Of a DNA stretch of 64,000 nt, positions 33,751-43,497 are shown piece after piece; position 1 is the stretch's first letter; every line of letters begins with the position of its first letter. The position numbers were made by a program, and so were the translations under genes. Location: NCBI RefSeq assembly GCF_012932495.1, contig NZ_JABCNG010000003.1, positions 310,001 to 374,000 of the forward strand, read 5' to 3'. Below the pieces are notes generated by a model. That model did no database searches, was not told where the DNA came from, and worked only from the letters and a program-made list of their open reading frames with translations. This DNA is from Novosphingobium sp. SG919. Its GTDB lineage: Bacteria > Pseudomonadota > Alphaproteobacteria > Sphingomonadales > Sphingomonadaceae.

Positions 33751-35026
33751 GCATATCCTGTTGTTGGGTTCGGGCGGGCGCGAACATGCCCTGGCCTGGA
33801 AACTGGCCCAATCCCCGCTGTGCAGCAAGCTCTATGCGGCACCCGGCAATCCCGGCATCGCGCAGGACGCGCAACTCGTGGCGCTCGACGCCACCGATCA
33901 TGCCGCCGTCATCGCCTTTTGCGCCGAGCAACGCATCGGCCTGGTGGTGATCGGGCCGGAAGCGCCGCTGGTCGATGGCCTGGCCGATTCGCTGCGCGGC
34001 GAGGGTATTCCGGTGTTCGGGCCGAGCAAGGCCGCCGCGCAGCTCGAAGGGTCCAAGGGCTTTACCAAGGATCTCTGCGCCAAGGCCAACATTCCCACCG
34101 CCGGCTATGTCCGCGCCACCAGTGCCGCTGCCGCGCATGCCGCGCTCGACCAGTTCGGCGCGCCCGTGGTGATCAAGGCCGATGGCCTGGCCGCCGGCAA
34201 GGGCGTGGTCGTGGCGATGACCATGGATGAAGCCCGCGCCGCGGTGGACGACATGTTCGACGGGCAGTTTGGCGAAGCCGGGGCCGAAGTGGTGATCGAG
34301 GAATTCCTCGAAGGCGAGGAAGCCAGCTTCTTTGCCCTGACCGACGGCGCCACCGTGCTGCCGCTCGCCTCGGCCCAGGATCACAAGCGCGTGGGCGATG
34401 GCGATACCGGCCCCAACACTGGCGGCATGGGCGCCTATAGCCCGGCCCGCGTGCTGACCCCGGCGCTGGAAGCCCAGGCCATGGCGCAGATCATCGTGCC
34501 GACCGTCAAAGCCATGCAGGATGCCGGCACGCCTTATTCGGGCGTGCTCTATGCCGGGCTGATGCTGACCGCCAAGGGCCCGCAGCTGATCGAATATAAT
34601 GCGCGCTTCGGCGATCCGGAATGCCAGGTGCTGATGCTGCGGCTGGAAACCGACCTGGTGGAACTGCTGCTGGCCTGCGCGGAAAACCGCCTGTCCAGCG
34701 TGGAGCCGCCGCGCTTCAGCAGCGATCCCGCGCTGACCGTGGTAATGGCGGCGCAGGGCTATCCCGGCACGCCGAAAAAAGGCGGGCATATCGGCGGCAT
34801 CGCGGCGGCCGAAGCGAGCGGCGCCAAGGTGTTCCACGCCGGCACCGCGCAGGGCGCCGATGGCCAGCTCGTGTCCAGCGGCGGCCGCGTGCTCAACGTG
34901 ACGGCGCGCGGCAAGACCGTGCGCGCCGCGCGCGATGCCGCCTATGCCGCGGTCGATGCGCTCGATTTTGCCGATGGCTTCTGCCGCCGCGACATCGGCT
35001 GGCGCGAAATCGCCCGCGAGGGGTAA
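33749..35026 (+). CDS. purD: Phosphoribosylamine-glycine ligase (GAR synthetase)
   Basis: 425 residues. ATP-grasp enzyme of purine synthesis that joins phosphoribosylamine and glycine. Diagnostic motifs: [20 protein letters not shown] at the N-terminus, [55 protein letters not shown] and [34 protein letters not shown] ribosome site lies just before the ATG, inside the start region of divergent xseA. It ends 2 bp from the convergent membrane protein gene. Confidence 0.96.
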   Translation: MHILLLGSGGREHALAWKLAQSPLCSKLYAAPGNPGIAQDAQLVALDATDHAAVIAFCAEQRIGLVVIGPEAPLVDGLADSLRGEGIPVFGPSKAAAQLEGSKGFTKDLCAKANIPTAGYVRATSAAAAHAALDQFGAPVVIKADGLAAGKGVVVAMTMDEARAAVDDMFDGQFGEAGAEVVIEEFLEGEEASFFALTDGATVLPLASAQDHKRVGDGDTGPNTGGMGAYSPARVLTPALEAQAMAQIIVPTVKAMQDAGTPYSGVLYAGLMLTAKGPQLIEYNARFGDPECQVLMLRLETDLVELLLACAENRLSSVEPPRFSSDPALTVVMAAQGYPGTPKKGGHIGGIAAAEASGAKVFHAGTAQGADGQLVSSGGRVLNVTARGKTVRAARDAAYAAVDALDFADGFCRRDIGWREIAREG

Positions 35027-35028
35027 GT

Positions 35029-36879
35029 TCAGCCCACAACCCGCCAGATGGCGATATTGCTGGGCTTGCTTCCCGGCGGCACGGGCACGGGCACCGGCTG
35101 CAACCACGCCGGGGGCTTGCCGGCCAGGAGCCGCGCGGCCAGGCCATCGGGCGCATAGTCGCGGTAGATGCGCAGTTCGGGCGCCACCGTGCAGGCCACC
35201 ACCAGCGTGGCGTGGCGCTTGTGCACGTAGGCCAGCGCCTGATCGGGCGGGGCCATGAACGCGTGCATCACATCGCCGATGGCGACGGCGGCGCGGTGAT
35301 GGCCGGTGGCGACCACGCGCTGGTGCGTGCGCTGCAGGATATTGGGGCCGATATCGACTGCTGCAAAGATATCGGTGACCGGCATGGCGTTGAGCGGGGC
35401 CAGGCCGGTGGTGAAATCGCACCCGCTCAAGGTGCCCAGGCTCTTGGCGCGTTCCTGGCTGCGATGGCCCATCGCGGCCAAGGCCGCCGTGGGCACGGCC
35501 ACCAGCACGACCGGCAGCACGGTGACCAGGATCACCAGGTTGTAGCCCATGCGGCGCCAATTGCTGGCCTGCGCCACGGCGCGCTGGCGCCATTGCGAAA
35601 CCTGCCAGGCCGCCGGCACGATGGCCAGCGCCACGGCGGTGATCATCGCGCGGCTGACCAGCAGGCCCACCGCCGTGGCCCCCAGCAGGATCAGCGCATG
35701 TTCGGCCCAGCGCAATTGCTCGGCCCGCGTTTCTGCGCGCCGGAGCAGGCACCAGGACGACCACAGCCCCACCGGCACCACGCCGATCAGGGCAAACAGG
35801 CTTTGCAGCGAATTTTCCCACACCGGGCGCCCTTCGCGCACGTTGTCGAGCCAATGCGTCTTGACGAAGGGGTCCATGCCGCCAAACGCGCCGGTCACGC
35901 ATTGCGGGGCCGCGCCGGCGATCATCGCGGCGGCGCCACCGGCCGCCACGGCCAGTACGGCCAGCGCCAACAGCGGCGAACGCGGCTGCCAGCGGGCCAG
36001 GCCCGCGCACCACAGCCCGGCCCAGCCCAACGCGGCCAGGTGCATGGGCGAAACCGCATCGCAATGCTGCGCCAGATCGGCCAGCCCCCGGCAGGCCAGG
36101 AACAGCGCGGCGGTGCCGAGCGCCAGCGAGAGCGCGGCATGGCCCAGGCGCTGCCAGGCGGCAGTCTGCGGGGCAGACACGATCGCGCGCAGCGCCATGG
36201 CGCCGATGAACAGCCCGGCCAGCGGCAGCCCTTCCAAAGAAATCGTCAGGCCGGCGGCCAGCGAAAGGCCGATGGCCCAGCCGCCCCGGCGCGGATCGCG
36301 CGCGTGCAACCCGGCCATGGCGCCCAGCGCGGCCACGATCTGCCAGCCATGGTGATCGATGCGCAGCGGCTGCATCTGGTGCAGCATCGTGCCCGAAAGG
36401 CCCACCACCACCCCGGCCATCAGCGCGGCATGGCGCCCGAACAGACGGTTGGCAGTGTGCATGGTGAGCGCCAGGGTGCACAGCACGGTCAGCGCCGGCA
36501 CGATCAGCAGCGCGGCCATTTCCGCGCCCGCCTGGCCGATCAGCGGGCGGAACAACACAATGACGGCAGCAAGCGGGATATCGACCAGGCGCGACCAGTG
36601 CATCAGCACGCCTTCGGGCGCCATGACGCGATATTGGTGCATGTCGAACCAGCCCTGGCCGGCCAGTAAATCGCGCACCTGGACCAGGCGCAGTACGTCA
36701 TCGGGATCACCCATGCGCACGGCCAGGATATTGGGCACCTGCACCAGCATCTGCAGCGCCACGATCAGCGCCCAGAAGAGCAGGATCGAACGCCAGATCG
36801 GGGCCGGGCGGGCGGTTTCGGCCCCCAGCGGCATTGGTGCCCGCAGATCGACCTTCGGCGACGCGGCCAGCGTGGTCAT
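35029..36879 (-). CDS. Polytopic membrane protein, GT-C glycosyltransferase-like
   Basis: 616 residues with about 12 hydrophobic helices. The first extracytoplasmic loop has NILAVRMGDPDDVLRLVQVR and MHWSRLVDIPLA, resembling the acidic catalytic loop of GT-C enzymes (STT3/ArnT class). QPLRIDHHGWQI follows after several helices. A soluble C-terminal domain of about 140 residues has a Cys-containing DPxL/GCDFTTGLAPLNAMPV stretch and HQRVVATGHHRA. GT-C members transfer sugars from lipid-linked donors. It overlaps the upstream GtrA gene by 4 nt; GtrA and GT proteins commonly work together on surface glycans. Assignment rests on pattern only. Confidence 0.75.
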   Translation of the reverse strand: MTTLAASPKVDLRAPMPLGAETARPAPIWRSILLFWALIVALQMLVQVPNILAVRMGDPDDVLRLVQVRDLLAGQGWFDMHQYRVMAPEGVLMHWSRLVDIPLAAVIVLFRPLIGQAGAEMAALLIVPALTVLCTLALTMHTANRLFGRHAALMAGVVVGLSGTMLHQMQPLRIDHHGWQIVAALGAMAGLHARDPRRGGWAIGLSLAAGLTISLEGLPLAGLFIGAMALRAIVSAPQTAAWQRLGHAALSLALGTAALFLACRGLADLAQHCDAVSPMHLAALGWAGLWCAGLARWQPRSPLLALAVLAVAAGGAAAMIAGAAPQCVTGAFGGMDPFVKTHWLDNVREGRPVWENSLQSLFALIGVVPVGLWSSWCLLRRAETRAEQLRWAEHALILLGATAVGLLVSRAMITAVALAIVPAAWQVSQWRQRAVAQASNWRRMGYNLVILVTVLPVVLVAVPTAALAAMGHRSQERAKSLGTLSGCDFTTGLAPLNAMPVTDIFAAVDIGPNILQRTHQRVVATGHHRAAVAIGDVMHAFMAPPDQALAYVHKRHATLVVACTVAPELRIYRDYAPDGLAARLLAGKPPAWLQPVPVPVPPGSKPSNIAIWRVVG

Positions 36880-37343
36880 GCGCGGAACACCACCTGCTTG
36901 CGCAGGACCCAGGTTGCGGCAAAGCTGAGGACGATGGCCAGGATCTTGGCCAGGCGCGGATCAAGGCCCAGGTGCGCCATGGCGCCGACCACCACGGTCG
37001 TGATCGCCAGGCCGACCAGCGCCGATCCCACGAACAGCGCCTGCTGGCGCACGCGGGCCGGCCCGGTCTGCGCCACGCTGTCGGCGAACACCGCCCGGCT
37101 CGACAGCAGCCAATGCGCCGCGATGCCCAGGGCATAGCCCAGCGCCGAAGCCGCCACAGCCGGCACGCCGAACGACAACAGCGCGAGAAAACTGCCCATG
37201 TCCACCGCCAGCGCCCCCACGCTGGCCAGGATATAGCGCACCAGGGTGAACTGGCTGACGCGCTGGAAAAGGGGCATGACCATTGCCATCATCACCATAT
37301 CGCCTTTGGTCGAACGGGCAGTGTGCCCGGATACGTTACGCAT
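36876..37343 (-). CDS. GtrA-like membrane protein
   Basis: 155 residues with four membrane segments. Typical GtrA features: FTLVRYILASVGALAVDMGS at the start of the domain, ALGYALGIAAHWLLSSRAVF, and a basic C-terminus TWVLRKQVVFRA. GtrA proteins are thought to flip undecaprenyl-linked sugars or assist glycosyltransferases. The start is uncertain: several internal ATGs (37298 to 37277) could be used and the first 20 residues are not conserved-looking. ATGA overlap with the downstream GT-C-like gene. Confidence 0.83.
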   Translation of the reverse strand: MRNVSGHTARSTKGDMVMMAMVMPLFQRVSQFTLVRYILASVGALAVDMGSFLALLSFGVPAVAASALGYALGIAAHWLLSSRAVFADSVAQTGPARVRQQALFVGSALVGLAITTVVVGAMAHLGLDPRLAKILAIVLSFAATWVLRKQVVFRA

Positions 37344-37364
37344 CCGGGCAAAACCGGCAAGAAT

Positions 37365-38963
37365 TCAGGCCGCGCGCCGATCGGCAGCCGGATCGATCCG
37401 GGCCGGAACCGCGCGCACCGATGCCAGGGCAGCGGCCTGGTCGGGCGTCACCGGGCGCGTCGCCGGCAACCCGCTTTCGTCGCCCTCGGCACCCGCCTCG
37501 TGATATTCGGCGTCTTCGTTGACGCACCAGGTGTCATAGACGCGGCGTTCGGCCACGATGTTTTCCACCGTCAGCATCGCCGTCATCATCGCGTGGTCCT
37601 GGTTGTTGTAGCGGTGCATGCCGTTGCGGCCCACCAGGTGCAGGCTGGGATAGGCCGCTTCCAGTTCGGTGCGCATGGCCGCGACGTTGGCGGCATAGGT
37701 ATCGTCATAGACCGGGTAGGCCTTTTCCTGGCGCACCACCACGCCGCCGATCACCTGGTCGGGGCGCACCAGGCCCAGGATTTCCATCTCGCGCGTGGCC
37801 AGCGCCACCAGGTCATCGTCGCTCGATGCCCACAGGTCGTCGCCTTCGAAGCAGAAGTATTCCAGGCCCACGCAGGCCACGCTGTCGTCCGGCACCATTT
37901 CGGGCGACCACGAGCGGAAGTTCTGGATGCGGCCGACTTTCACCTTGCTGTCGTGGATGTAGATCCAGTTGTCGGGAAACAGGTCTTCCGACCGGATCTT
38001 GAGCGCCACGGTAAGGAAATCGCGGTACTTCAGGTCGTTGGCCTCGATCGTGGTCTGCGGCAGCGGGTGCATCCGCGCGGCCAGCTCGCGCATCGGGGCC
38101 GAGGAAATGGCGTGGCGCGCGCGGATCGTCGTCTCGCCGCCATCGGCGCGCGTCGCCGCCAGGCGCCAGCCGCCCTGGCCATCGGCCGCGAGCTGCTTCA
38201 TCGCGTGGCCCATCAGGATGTGGCCGCCCTTGGCCAGAATCTTGTCGCGCGCGGCTTCCCACATCATGCCCGGCCCGAGGCGCGGATAGCGGAAGGTTTC
38301 CAGCAGCGTCTTGGTCGCCATGCCGTCGTTGGGCTTCTTGTTGAGGCCCAGACTGCGCTTGAACCCGTCGAGCACGGCGGCGCCGAGCGAAAGCCCCTTG
38401 ATGCGCTGCGCGGCCCAGTCGGCGCTCATCTCGTTGCAGGGCATGCCCCAGACCTTCTCGGTATAGGTCTTGAAGAAGATCGAATAGAGTTTCTGCCCGA
38501 ACTGGTTGGTCGTCCAGTCCTCGAAACTGCGCACGGTCTTCTTGGGGAAGGCCTTGGCCTTCACATAGCTGGCCATGCACAGCGTGGAGCGAATCACCCC
38601 CAGGTTGAACAGTGCCTCGAACGCCCGCAGCGGATAGGAATAGAACTTGCCCTCGTAATAGATGCGGCTCATCCGCGGGCGCTGGATGAAATCGTCGGGC
38701 AGGATCTCGTTCCACAGGTCCACCACGGCCTGCGACTTGGAAAAGAAGCGATGCCCGCCGATGTCGAAGCGATAGCCATCGTGTTCGACCGTGCGACTGA
38801 TCCCGCCGACGTAACGCGTGTCCTTTTCGATGATCGCCACCGACAGGCCCTGCTTGGTGAGGAGATAGCCCGCCGTCAGGCCCGCAGGCCCAGCCCCGAT
38901 GATCGCCACATCAACATCATATTGACGGCCATCCCCGGCAGCCGTGCTCAAACCGTTAACCAT
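37365..38963 (-). CDS. FAD-dependent oxidoreductase, UDP-galactopyranose mutase-like
   Basis: 532 residues. Rossmann dinucleotide-binding motif VAIIGAGPAGLTAGYLLTKQ, then GGISRTVEHDGYRFDIGGHR, a signature of the protoporphyrinogen oxidase/UDP-galactopyranose mutase-like group. A C-terminal FAD segment reads YPSLHLVGRNGMHRYNNQDH. Members often occur in polysaccharide or glycolipid loci and may alter sugar or isoprenoid groups; the reaction is not known here. It starts a three-gene operon with GtrA and the GT-C-like protein (21-bp gap). The extreme C-terminus is acidic and low in conservation. Confidence 0.83.
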   Translation of the reverse strand: MVNGLSTAAGDGRQYDVDVAIIGAGPAGLTAGYLLTKQGLSVAIIEKDTRYVGGISRTVEHDGYRFDIGGHRFFSKSQAVVDLWNEILPDDFIQRPRMSRIYYEGKFYSYPLRAFEALFNLGVIRSTLCMASYVKAKAFPKKTVRSFEDWTTNQFGQKLYSIFFKTYTEKVWGMPCNEMSADWAAQRIKGLSLGAAVLDGFKRSLGLNKKPNDGMATKTLLETFRYPRLGPGMMWEAARDKILAKGGHILMGHAMKQLAADGQGGWRLAATRADGGETTIRARHAISSAPMRELAARMHPLPQTTIEANDLKYRDFLTVALKIRSEDLFPDNWIYIHDSKVKVGRIQNFRSWSPEMVPDDSVACVGLEYFCFEGDDLWASSDDDLVALATREMEILGLVRPDQVIGGVVVRQEKAYPVYDDTYAANVAAMRTELEAAYPSLHLVGRNGMHRYNNQDHAMMTAMLTVENIVAERRVYDTWCVNEDAEYHEAGAEGDESGLPATRPVTPDQAAALASVRAVPARIDPAADRRAA

Positions 38964-39095
38964 CCCATGCCCCCGTCCAAGCGGTTTCGCTGATGAAAGC
39001 GGGATGCCGGAAAATGGATAAAGGACGGTTAACGTTAAGCAGTCCTTGCCGGGTGCATCCGGATTTGGCGCGGGGTGGCAGACCCGCGCGCGCGC

Positions 39096-39764
39096 TCAAC
39101 CGGGCCGGCCCTTGCGCCGCGCCGCTTCGGCCAAAGCCTGGCTCAATTGCAGCGGAGCGGAAATGCGGGCCAGTTCGTCCAGCTTGAACGTCTGTTCGAA
39201 CACCAGGCCATAGCGCGGGTGGTTGCGCCAGCGCACCTTGGCATAGATCGGTTGCATCACGCCGGTATCCAGCCGCACCAGTTCGTGCACCATCAGCCAC
39301 TTTTCGCATTCGATGCAGGCGCCCTGCTGCGAAATATCGTGGAACTGCACGTGCACGCTTTCCCCGCCCGAATGCAGCACCGCATCGAGCACCAAGCGCA
39401 GGCGCACCTGGCGGCGCGGGTAGGGGCCGTCGTGCTCGTCGATCAGGCGCTGGACGTCGACTTCTTCAAGGAATTGCAGGCCGGCATGATCGCCCGTGGT
39501 CCACACCAGGCGCGCGTCGTGGCGATCGCCGTTGCCAAGCTCGATCGCCAGGGTCTGGTGATCGGGAATCGGCGTGAACAGCCGGATCTTGACGCCGGTG
39601 GCCGAAGCATCGCGCAGGATGCACAGAAATTCGCGGCCATCGACGATCAGCTTGGCGGCACGGATCAGCAGGGTGAAGCGGGGCGCGGCGCGCATCTCGG
39701 CACCGGTGGAAGGGGCGGCGATGTCATGCCCGGGTGGATCGGGCAGATCGTTGCGCTGGGCCAC
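39096..39764 (-). CDS. Tandem PilZ domain protein
   Basis: 222 residues with two PilZ-like units. The first has RAAPRFTLLIRAAKL and ILRDASATGVKIRL; the second has YPRRQVRLRLVLDAV and QFHDISQQGACIE. Each shows the RxxxR ... (D/N)xSxxG pattern that binds cyclic di-GMP in the family, the second more clearly. The reading frame is open to a TTG at 39842. GTG at 39764 is chosen because GGAG lies about 11 nt before it. It stands alone, divergent from rpoZ. Role: probable c-di-GMP effector in motility or surface behaviour. Confidence 0.75.
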   Translation of the reverse strand: MAQRNDLPDPPGHDIAAPSTGAEMRAAPRFTLLIRAAKLIVDGREFLCILRDASATGVKIRLFTPIPDHQTLAIELGNGDRHDARLVWTTGDHAGLQFLEEVDVQRLIDEHDGPYPRRQVRLRLVLDAVLHSGGESVHVQFHDISQQGACIECEKWLMVHELVRLDTGVMQPIYAKVRWRNHPRYGLVFEQTFKLDELARISAPLQLSQALAEAARRKGRPG

Positions 39765-40080
39765 GGCCCTGGTCTCCAATGCGTGCGGTTCCCCTTTTGG
39801 CCGGGTGCACACGATCCCGGTATTGTCGAACCTATCTATCAAGTCTTGCCTTTACGTTACCTTTGTTTGCGCAGTTCCGACAAAAATCAAACAACTCTTT
39901 TGTCATCGCAGCGATTGCACCACTTGGACATGACGATTCGCGGTTTGCGCCGAGCGCGTGCCACGGGACGGGCGCCGTGCCGGGGGCACCGGGCGGGCTG
40001 GATGCCAATTTCCTTGACTTTTCGGCCACGGCTACCTAGCTGCACGCTCTTCCCGCTCATTCCTATTTTTCGGAGTGCCC

Positions 40081-40425
40081 ATGGCGCGCGTTACCGTCGA
40101 AGATTGCGTCGACAAGGTTCCCAACCGTTTCGATCTGGTCCTGCTGGCCGCTGAGCGCGCCCGCGCGATTTCGGGCGGTGCCGAACTCACCGTCGATCGC
40201 GACCGCGACAAGAACCCGGTCGTGGCCCTGCGTGAGATCGCCGAAGAAACCGTGCGACCCACTATCCTCAAGGAAAACCTCATCCAGTCGCTGCAGCGCG
40301 TGCTGCCCGATGACGATGATGAAGTCGATGAAATCGGCTCGCTTTCACAGTCGGCCGAAGCCCTGCGCATCACGGCCGCAGCGCCGGTGCGCAACACCTC
40401 GCTGGGTGCAGACTACGACGCCTGA
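40081..40425 (+). CDS. rpoZ: DNA-directed RNA polymerase omega subunit
   Basis: 114 residues. [20 protein letters not shown] and [20 protein letters not shown] with [13 protein letters not shown] are the complete omega signature. Omega helps assemble RNA polymerase and carries part of the ppGpp response. The ATG at 40081 fits the conserved N-terminus; a second ATG two codons upstream is in frame. The alphaproteobacterial C-terminal extension is acidic ([12 protein letters not shown]). Confidence 0.95.
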   Translation: MARVTVEDCVDKVPNRFDLVLLAAERARAISGGAELTVDRDRDKNPVVALREIAEETVRPTILKENLIQSLQRVLPDDDDEVDEIGSLSQSAEALRITAAAPVRNTSLGADYDA

Positions 40426-40540
40426 CCGGCTTTGAATGCCGGGCGTTCCGTCCGGTTTTCAACACAGGAACCAAGGGCGCGGGGGATAAATCCTCCGCGC
40501 CTTCTTGCGTGGGCGGGATGCCGCCGCCACATTTGGCGAT

Positions 40541-43162
40541 ATGGCCAACCGCGTGCCCGCCTCTCCGCGAGTGACCTCGTCGGCGAATCGCCCTTCCAGC
40601 GGCAGCGTCAAGGCCGTGCTTGGCCCCACCAACACCGGCAAGACGCACTTGGCGATCGAGCGCCTCTGCGCTCACTCATCCGGCGCGATCGGCTTTCCGC
40701 TGCGGCTGCTGGCGCGCGAGGTCTATGACCGCGTCTGCGCGATCAAGGGGCCGGCCCAGGTTGCCCTGATCACCGGCGAGGAGCGAATCGAGCCCAAGGA
40801 CGCGCGCTGGCTGCTGTGCACGGCCGAGGCCATGCCGGCGCGGCCCGACCTGGCCTTCGTCGCGCTCGACGAAGCGCAGCTTTCCGCCGATCCCGAGCGC
40901 GGCCACATCTTCACCGATCGCCTGCTGCACGCGCGCGGCCGCGAAGAGACGATGCTGCTGGGTTCGGCGACGCTCGAACCCATGGTCAAGGCGCTGGTGC
41001 CGCAGGCCGAAGTGGTAACCCGCCCGCGCTTTTCCACGCTCAGCCATGTCGGCGCGAAAAAGCTCAGCCGCATTCCTCCGCGCAGCGCGATCGTCGCGTT
41101 TTCGGCCGAGCAGGTCTATGTCATGGCCGAGATGCTGCGACGCTTTCGCGGCGGCGCGGCGGTGGTGATGGGCGCGCTCAGCCCGCAGACGCGCAACGCC
41201 CAGGTGGCGATGTACCAGTCGGGCGAGGTCGATTACCTGGTGGCCACCGATGCCGTGGGCATGGGGCTCAACCTCGATGTGGAGCATGTCGCCTTTGCCG
41301 GCCTGTCAAAATACGACGGGCACCGCCACCGCCGGCTGACCACGGCGGAAATGGCCCAGATCGCCGGGCGCGCTGGGCGGCACCACAAGGACGGCACGTT
41401 CGGCACGCTTGCCGGAATGAGTGGGGCGGGAACGGGCGGGCGCGACCCGGAATTCACCGACGAGGAAGTCTATGCCATCGAAGAGCATCGCTTTCCCCCG
41501 CTGACCCGGCTGTTCTGGCGCGAGGCGGAGCCGCGCTTCGATACGCTCGCCACGCTGATCGCCGATCTGGAAAGCCCGCCGCCCCGGCCCGAACTGGCCA
41601 CGCCACCCGAGGCGATCGACCTGGCCGTGTTGCGCCGCCTGGCGGAGGAGCCGGACGTGGCCGGGACGGTGCGGGGATCGCGCAGCGTGGAGCGGTTCTG
41701 GCACGTCTGCTCGCTGCCCGATTTTCGCCAGCAAGGCGCCGAAACCCACGCCCGCTTCGTGGCGCGGCTGTGGCAGGATCTGCGCGGCGGCTATCTCGGC
41801 GCCGATTACGTGGCCCAGGCCATTGCCCAGCTCGACAATCCATCGGGCGATATCGACACGCTGCAAGGGCGCATTTCGGCGATTCGCAGCTGGTCCTACA
41901 TTGCGCAGCGGCCCGATTGGGTCTTGGCGCGCGACGAGATGGCCGCCCGCGCGCGCGCCGTGGAAACGCGCCTGTCCGATGCGCTGCACGGGCGGCTGAC
42001 CGAACGCTTCGTCAACCGCCGCACCACCGTGCTGATGCGCAAGGCCGGGGCCGATGCCTCGCTGCTGCCCGTGCGCCTGGGCGAAAACGGCGCCGTGCTG
42101 GTCGATGACGAACCGATCGGCCATCTTGAAGGCTTTCGCTTCGTGGTCGATCCCCTGGCGCGCGCGGCCGATCGCAAGTTGCTGCTCGCGGCGGCGGAGC
42201 GCCACCTGCCGGGCCTGCTCGCGGCGCGCCTGGCAGAACTGGCCGACGACGCCCGCGCCGGGCGCGATCTCGTGCTGCATGATGGCCAGGTCCACTGGCG
42301 CGATATGCCGGTGGCGCGGTTGGCCAAGGGTCGCAGCTTGCTCGAACCGCGCCTCATGCTCGATCCCGCGCTCGACCGCCTGCCCCCAGCCGAGCGCGAG
42401 CGAGTGCAGGCCGCGCTCAATGCGTGGCTCTTGCAGAGCATGGCGTCGGCGCTGCGCCCGCTGCGCCGCCTCGCCGATGCCACGCGCGATCCCGACGCCG
42501 GTGCGGCGCTGCGCGCGCTGGCGCTCCACCTGGTCGAAGCGGGGGGAACGATCCCGCGCGAATCAGCCCGGCTGGAAGACCTGACCCCGGCGCAGCGGAC
42601 GATGGCGCGCAAGCTCGGGATCCAGGTCGGCGCGCTCGATGTCTTCGTGCCGGCAGCGTTGCGCACTGCGCCGCTTGCGGCCTGGTGCGCCCTCGCGCGG
42701 GTCTGGGGCCTGGCGGCAGTACCGCCACCGGCGGGCCTGGCCCCGGTCTTGCCCGTCCAGACCGTGCCACTGGGCTATCGCCGGGCCGGGCCGCAGGCAC
42801 TGCGCGTCGATCTGGCAGAGCGCCTGGTGCATGCCGCGCATGGCACGCGCCAGGCCACCAGCGGCCGCCGCTTCGTGCTCGACCCGGCGCTGGCCCGCTC
42901 GATGGGCCTGACCACGGCGGCCTATGCCGCGCTGCTGCGCCAGGCCGGCTTCCGCGCCCAGGTGCCCCGCGCCTTGGACGAAGGCCAGGCCGGGCCGCCC
43001 GCACCGCCGCTGTGGGAATGGCGGCCGCCACGCGCACCAGCCCAAGCCAGCGCACGCGGCGCCGGCACCAAGACAGCCCCAAGGGGCAAGGGCGGCGCGG
43101 GCACGCCCGTGGCCGCGCCCGCCACCGGCGCCTTTGCCGCGCTGGCCACACTGTTGCGATAA
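40541..43162 (+). CDS. Suv3-like superfamily 2 RNA/DNA helicase
   Basis: 873 residues. Walker A GPTNTGKTHLAIERL at residues 28-42, a DEAQ box (VALDEAQLSADPERG), SAT motif LLGSATLEPM and the C-terminal helicase motifs LVATDAVGMGLNLDVEHVAF and AQIAGRAGRHHKDGTFG. This is the Suv3/SUPV3L1 type, related to mitochondrial RNA degradosome helicases and widespread in alphaproteobacteria, where the function is little studied. The C-terminal 350 residues include a Suv3-type domain and an Ala/Pro/Arg-rich tail. The gene is followed by the S4 protein gene at 29 bp, so RNA metabolism is a shared theme. Confidence 0.9.
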   Translation: MANRVPASPRVTSSANRPSSGSVKAVLGPTNTGKTHLAIERLCAHSSGAIGFPLRLLAREVYDRVCAIKGPAQVALITGEERIEPKDARWLLCTAEAMPARPDLAFVALDEAQLSADPERGHIFTDRLLHARGREETMLLGSATLEPMVKALVPQAEVVTRPRFSTLSHVGAKKLSRIPPRSAIVAFSAEQVYVMAEMLRRFRGGAAVVMGALSPQTRNAQVAMYQSGEVDYLVATDAVGMGLNLDVEHVAFAGLSKYDGHRHRRLTTAEMAQIAGRAGRHHKDGTFGTLAGMSGAGTGGRDPEFTDEEVYAIEEHRFPPLTRLFWREAEPRFDTLATLIADLESPPPRPELATPPEAIDLAVLRRLAEEPDVAGTVRGSRSVERFWHVCSLPDFRQQGAETHARFVARLWQDLRGGYLGADYVAQAIAQLDNPSGDIDTLQGRISAIRSWSYIAQRPDWVLARDEMAARARAVETRLSDALHGRLTERFVNRRTTVLMRKAGADASLLPVRLGENGAVLVDDEPIGHLEGFRFVVDPLARAADRKLLLAAAERHLPGLLAARLAELADDARAGRDLVLHDGQVHWRDMPVARLAKGRSLLEPRLMLDPALDRLPPAERERVQAALNAWLLQSMASALRPLRRLADATRDPDAGAALRALALHLVEAGGTIPRESARLEDLTPAQRTMARKLGIQVGALDVFVPAALRTAPLAAWCALARVWGLAAVPPPAGLAPVLPVQTVPLGYRRAGPQALRVDLAERLVHAAHGTRQATSGRRFVLDPALARSMGLTTAAYAALLRQAGFRAQVPRALDEGQAGPPAPPLWEWRPPRAPAQASARGAGTKTAPRGKGGAGTPVAAPATGAFAALATLLR

Positions 43163-43191
43163 AGGGAACCGATCACACCAAGGGAGCACGG

Positions 43192-43482
43192 ATGCGGATC
43201 GACAAGTTGCTTTGGTTCCTGCGCTTTGCCGGCAGCCGCAGCCTGGCCCAGGGCTGGGTGGAGGAAGGCCATATCCGCTTGAACGGACGGCGGGTGGAAC
43301 GCTGCAGCGCCGGGGTTAAAGTGGGCGACGTGCTGGTGCTGCCGCTGCGCAATGCCGTGCGCGTGATCGAGATCGTGAGCCTGCCGGGACGGCGCGGGCC
43401 GGCGCTGGAAGCACAAGGATGCTATCGGGTGCTTGACGCGGCGCCCCAGACGCCTCTAGCACGGCCCCAAATCGAGCCTTGA
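43192..43482 (+). CDS. S4 domain RNA-binding protein, Hsp15-like
   Basis: 96 residues. S4 domain with MRIDKLLWFLRFAGSRSLAQ, GHIRLNGRRVERCSAGVKVG and DVLVLPLRNAVRVIEI, as in heat-shock protein 15 (HslR), which binds stalled 50S subunits carrying peptidyl-tRNA. The ATG at 43192 follows AAGGGAGCACGG. Placed between the Suv3-like helicase and fdxA genes. Confidence 0.9.
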   Translation: MRIDKLLWFLRFAGSRSLAQGWVEEGHIRLNGRRVERCSAGVKVGDVLVLPLRNAVRVIEIVSLPGRRGPALEAQGCYRVLDAAPQTPLARPQIEP

Positions 43483-43497
43483 GGAAATACCAACAGC

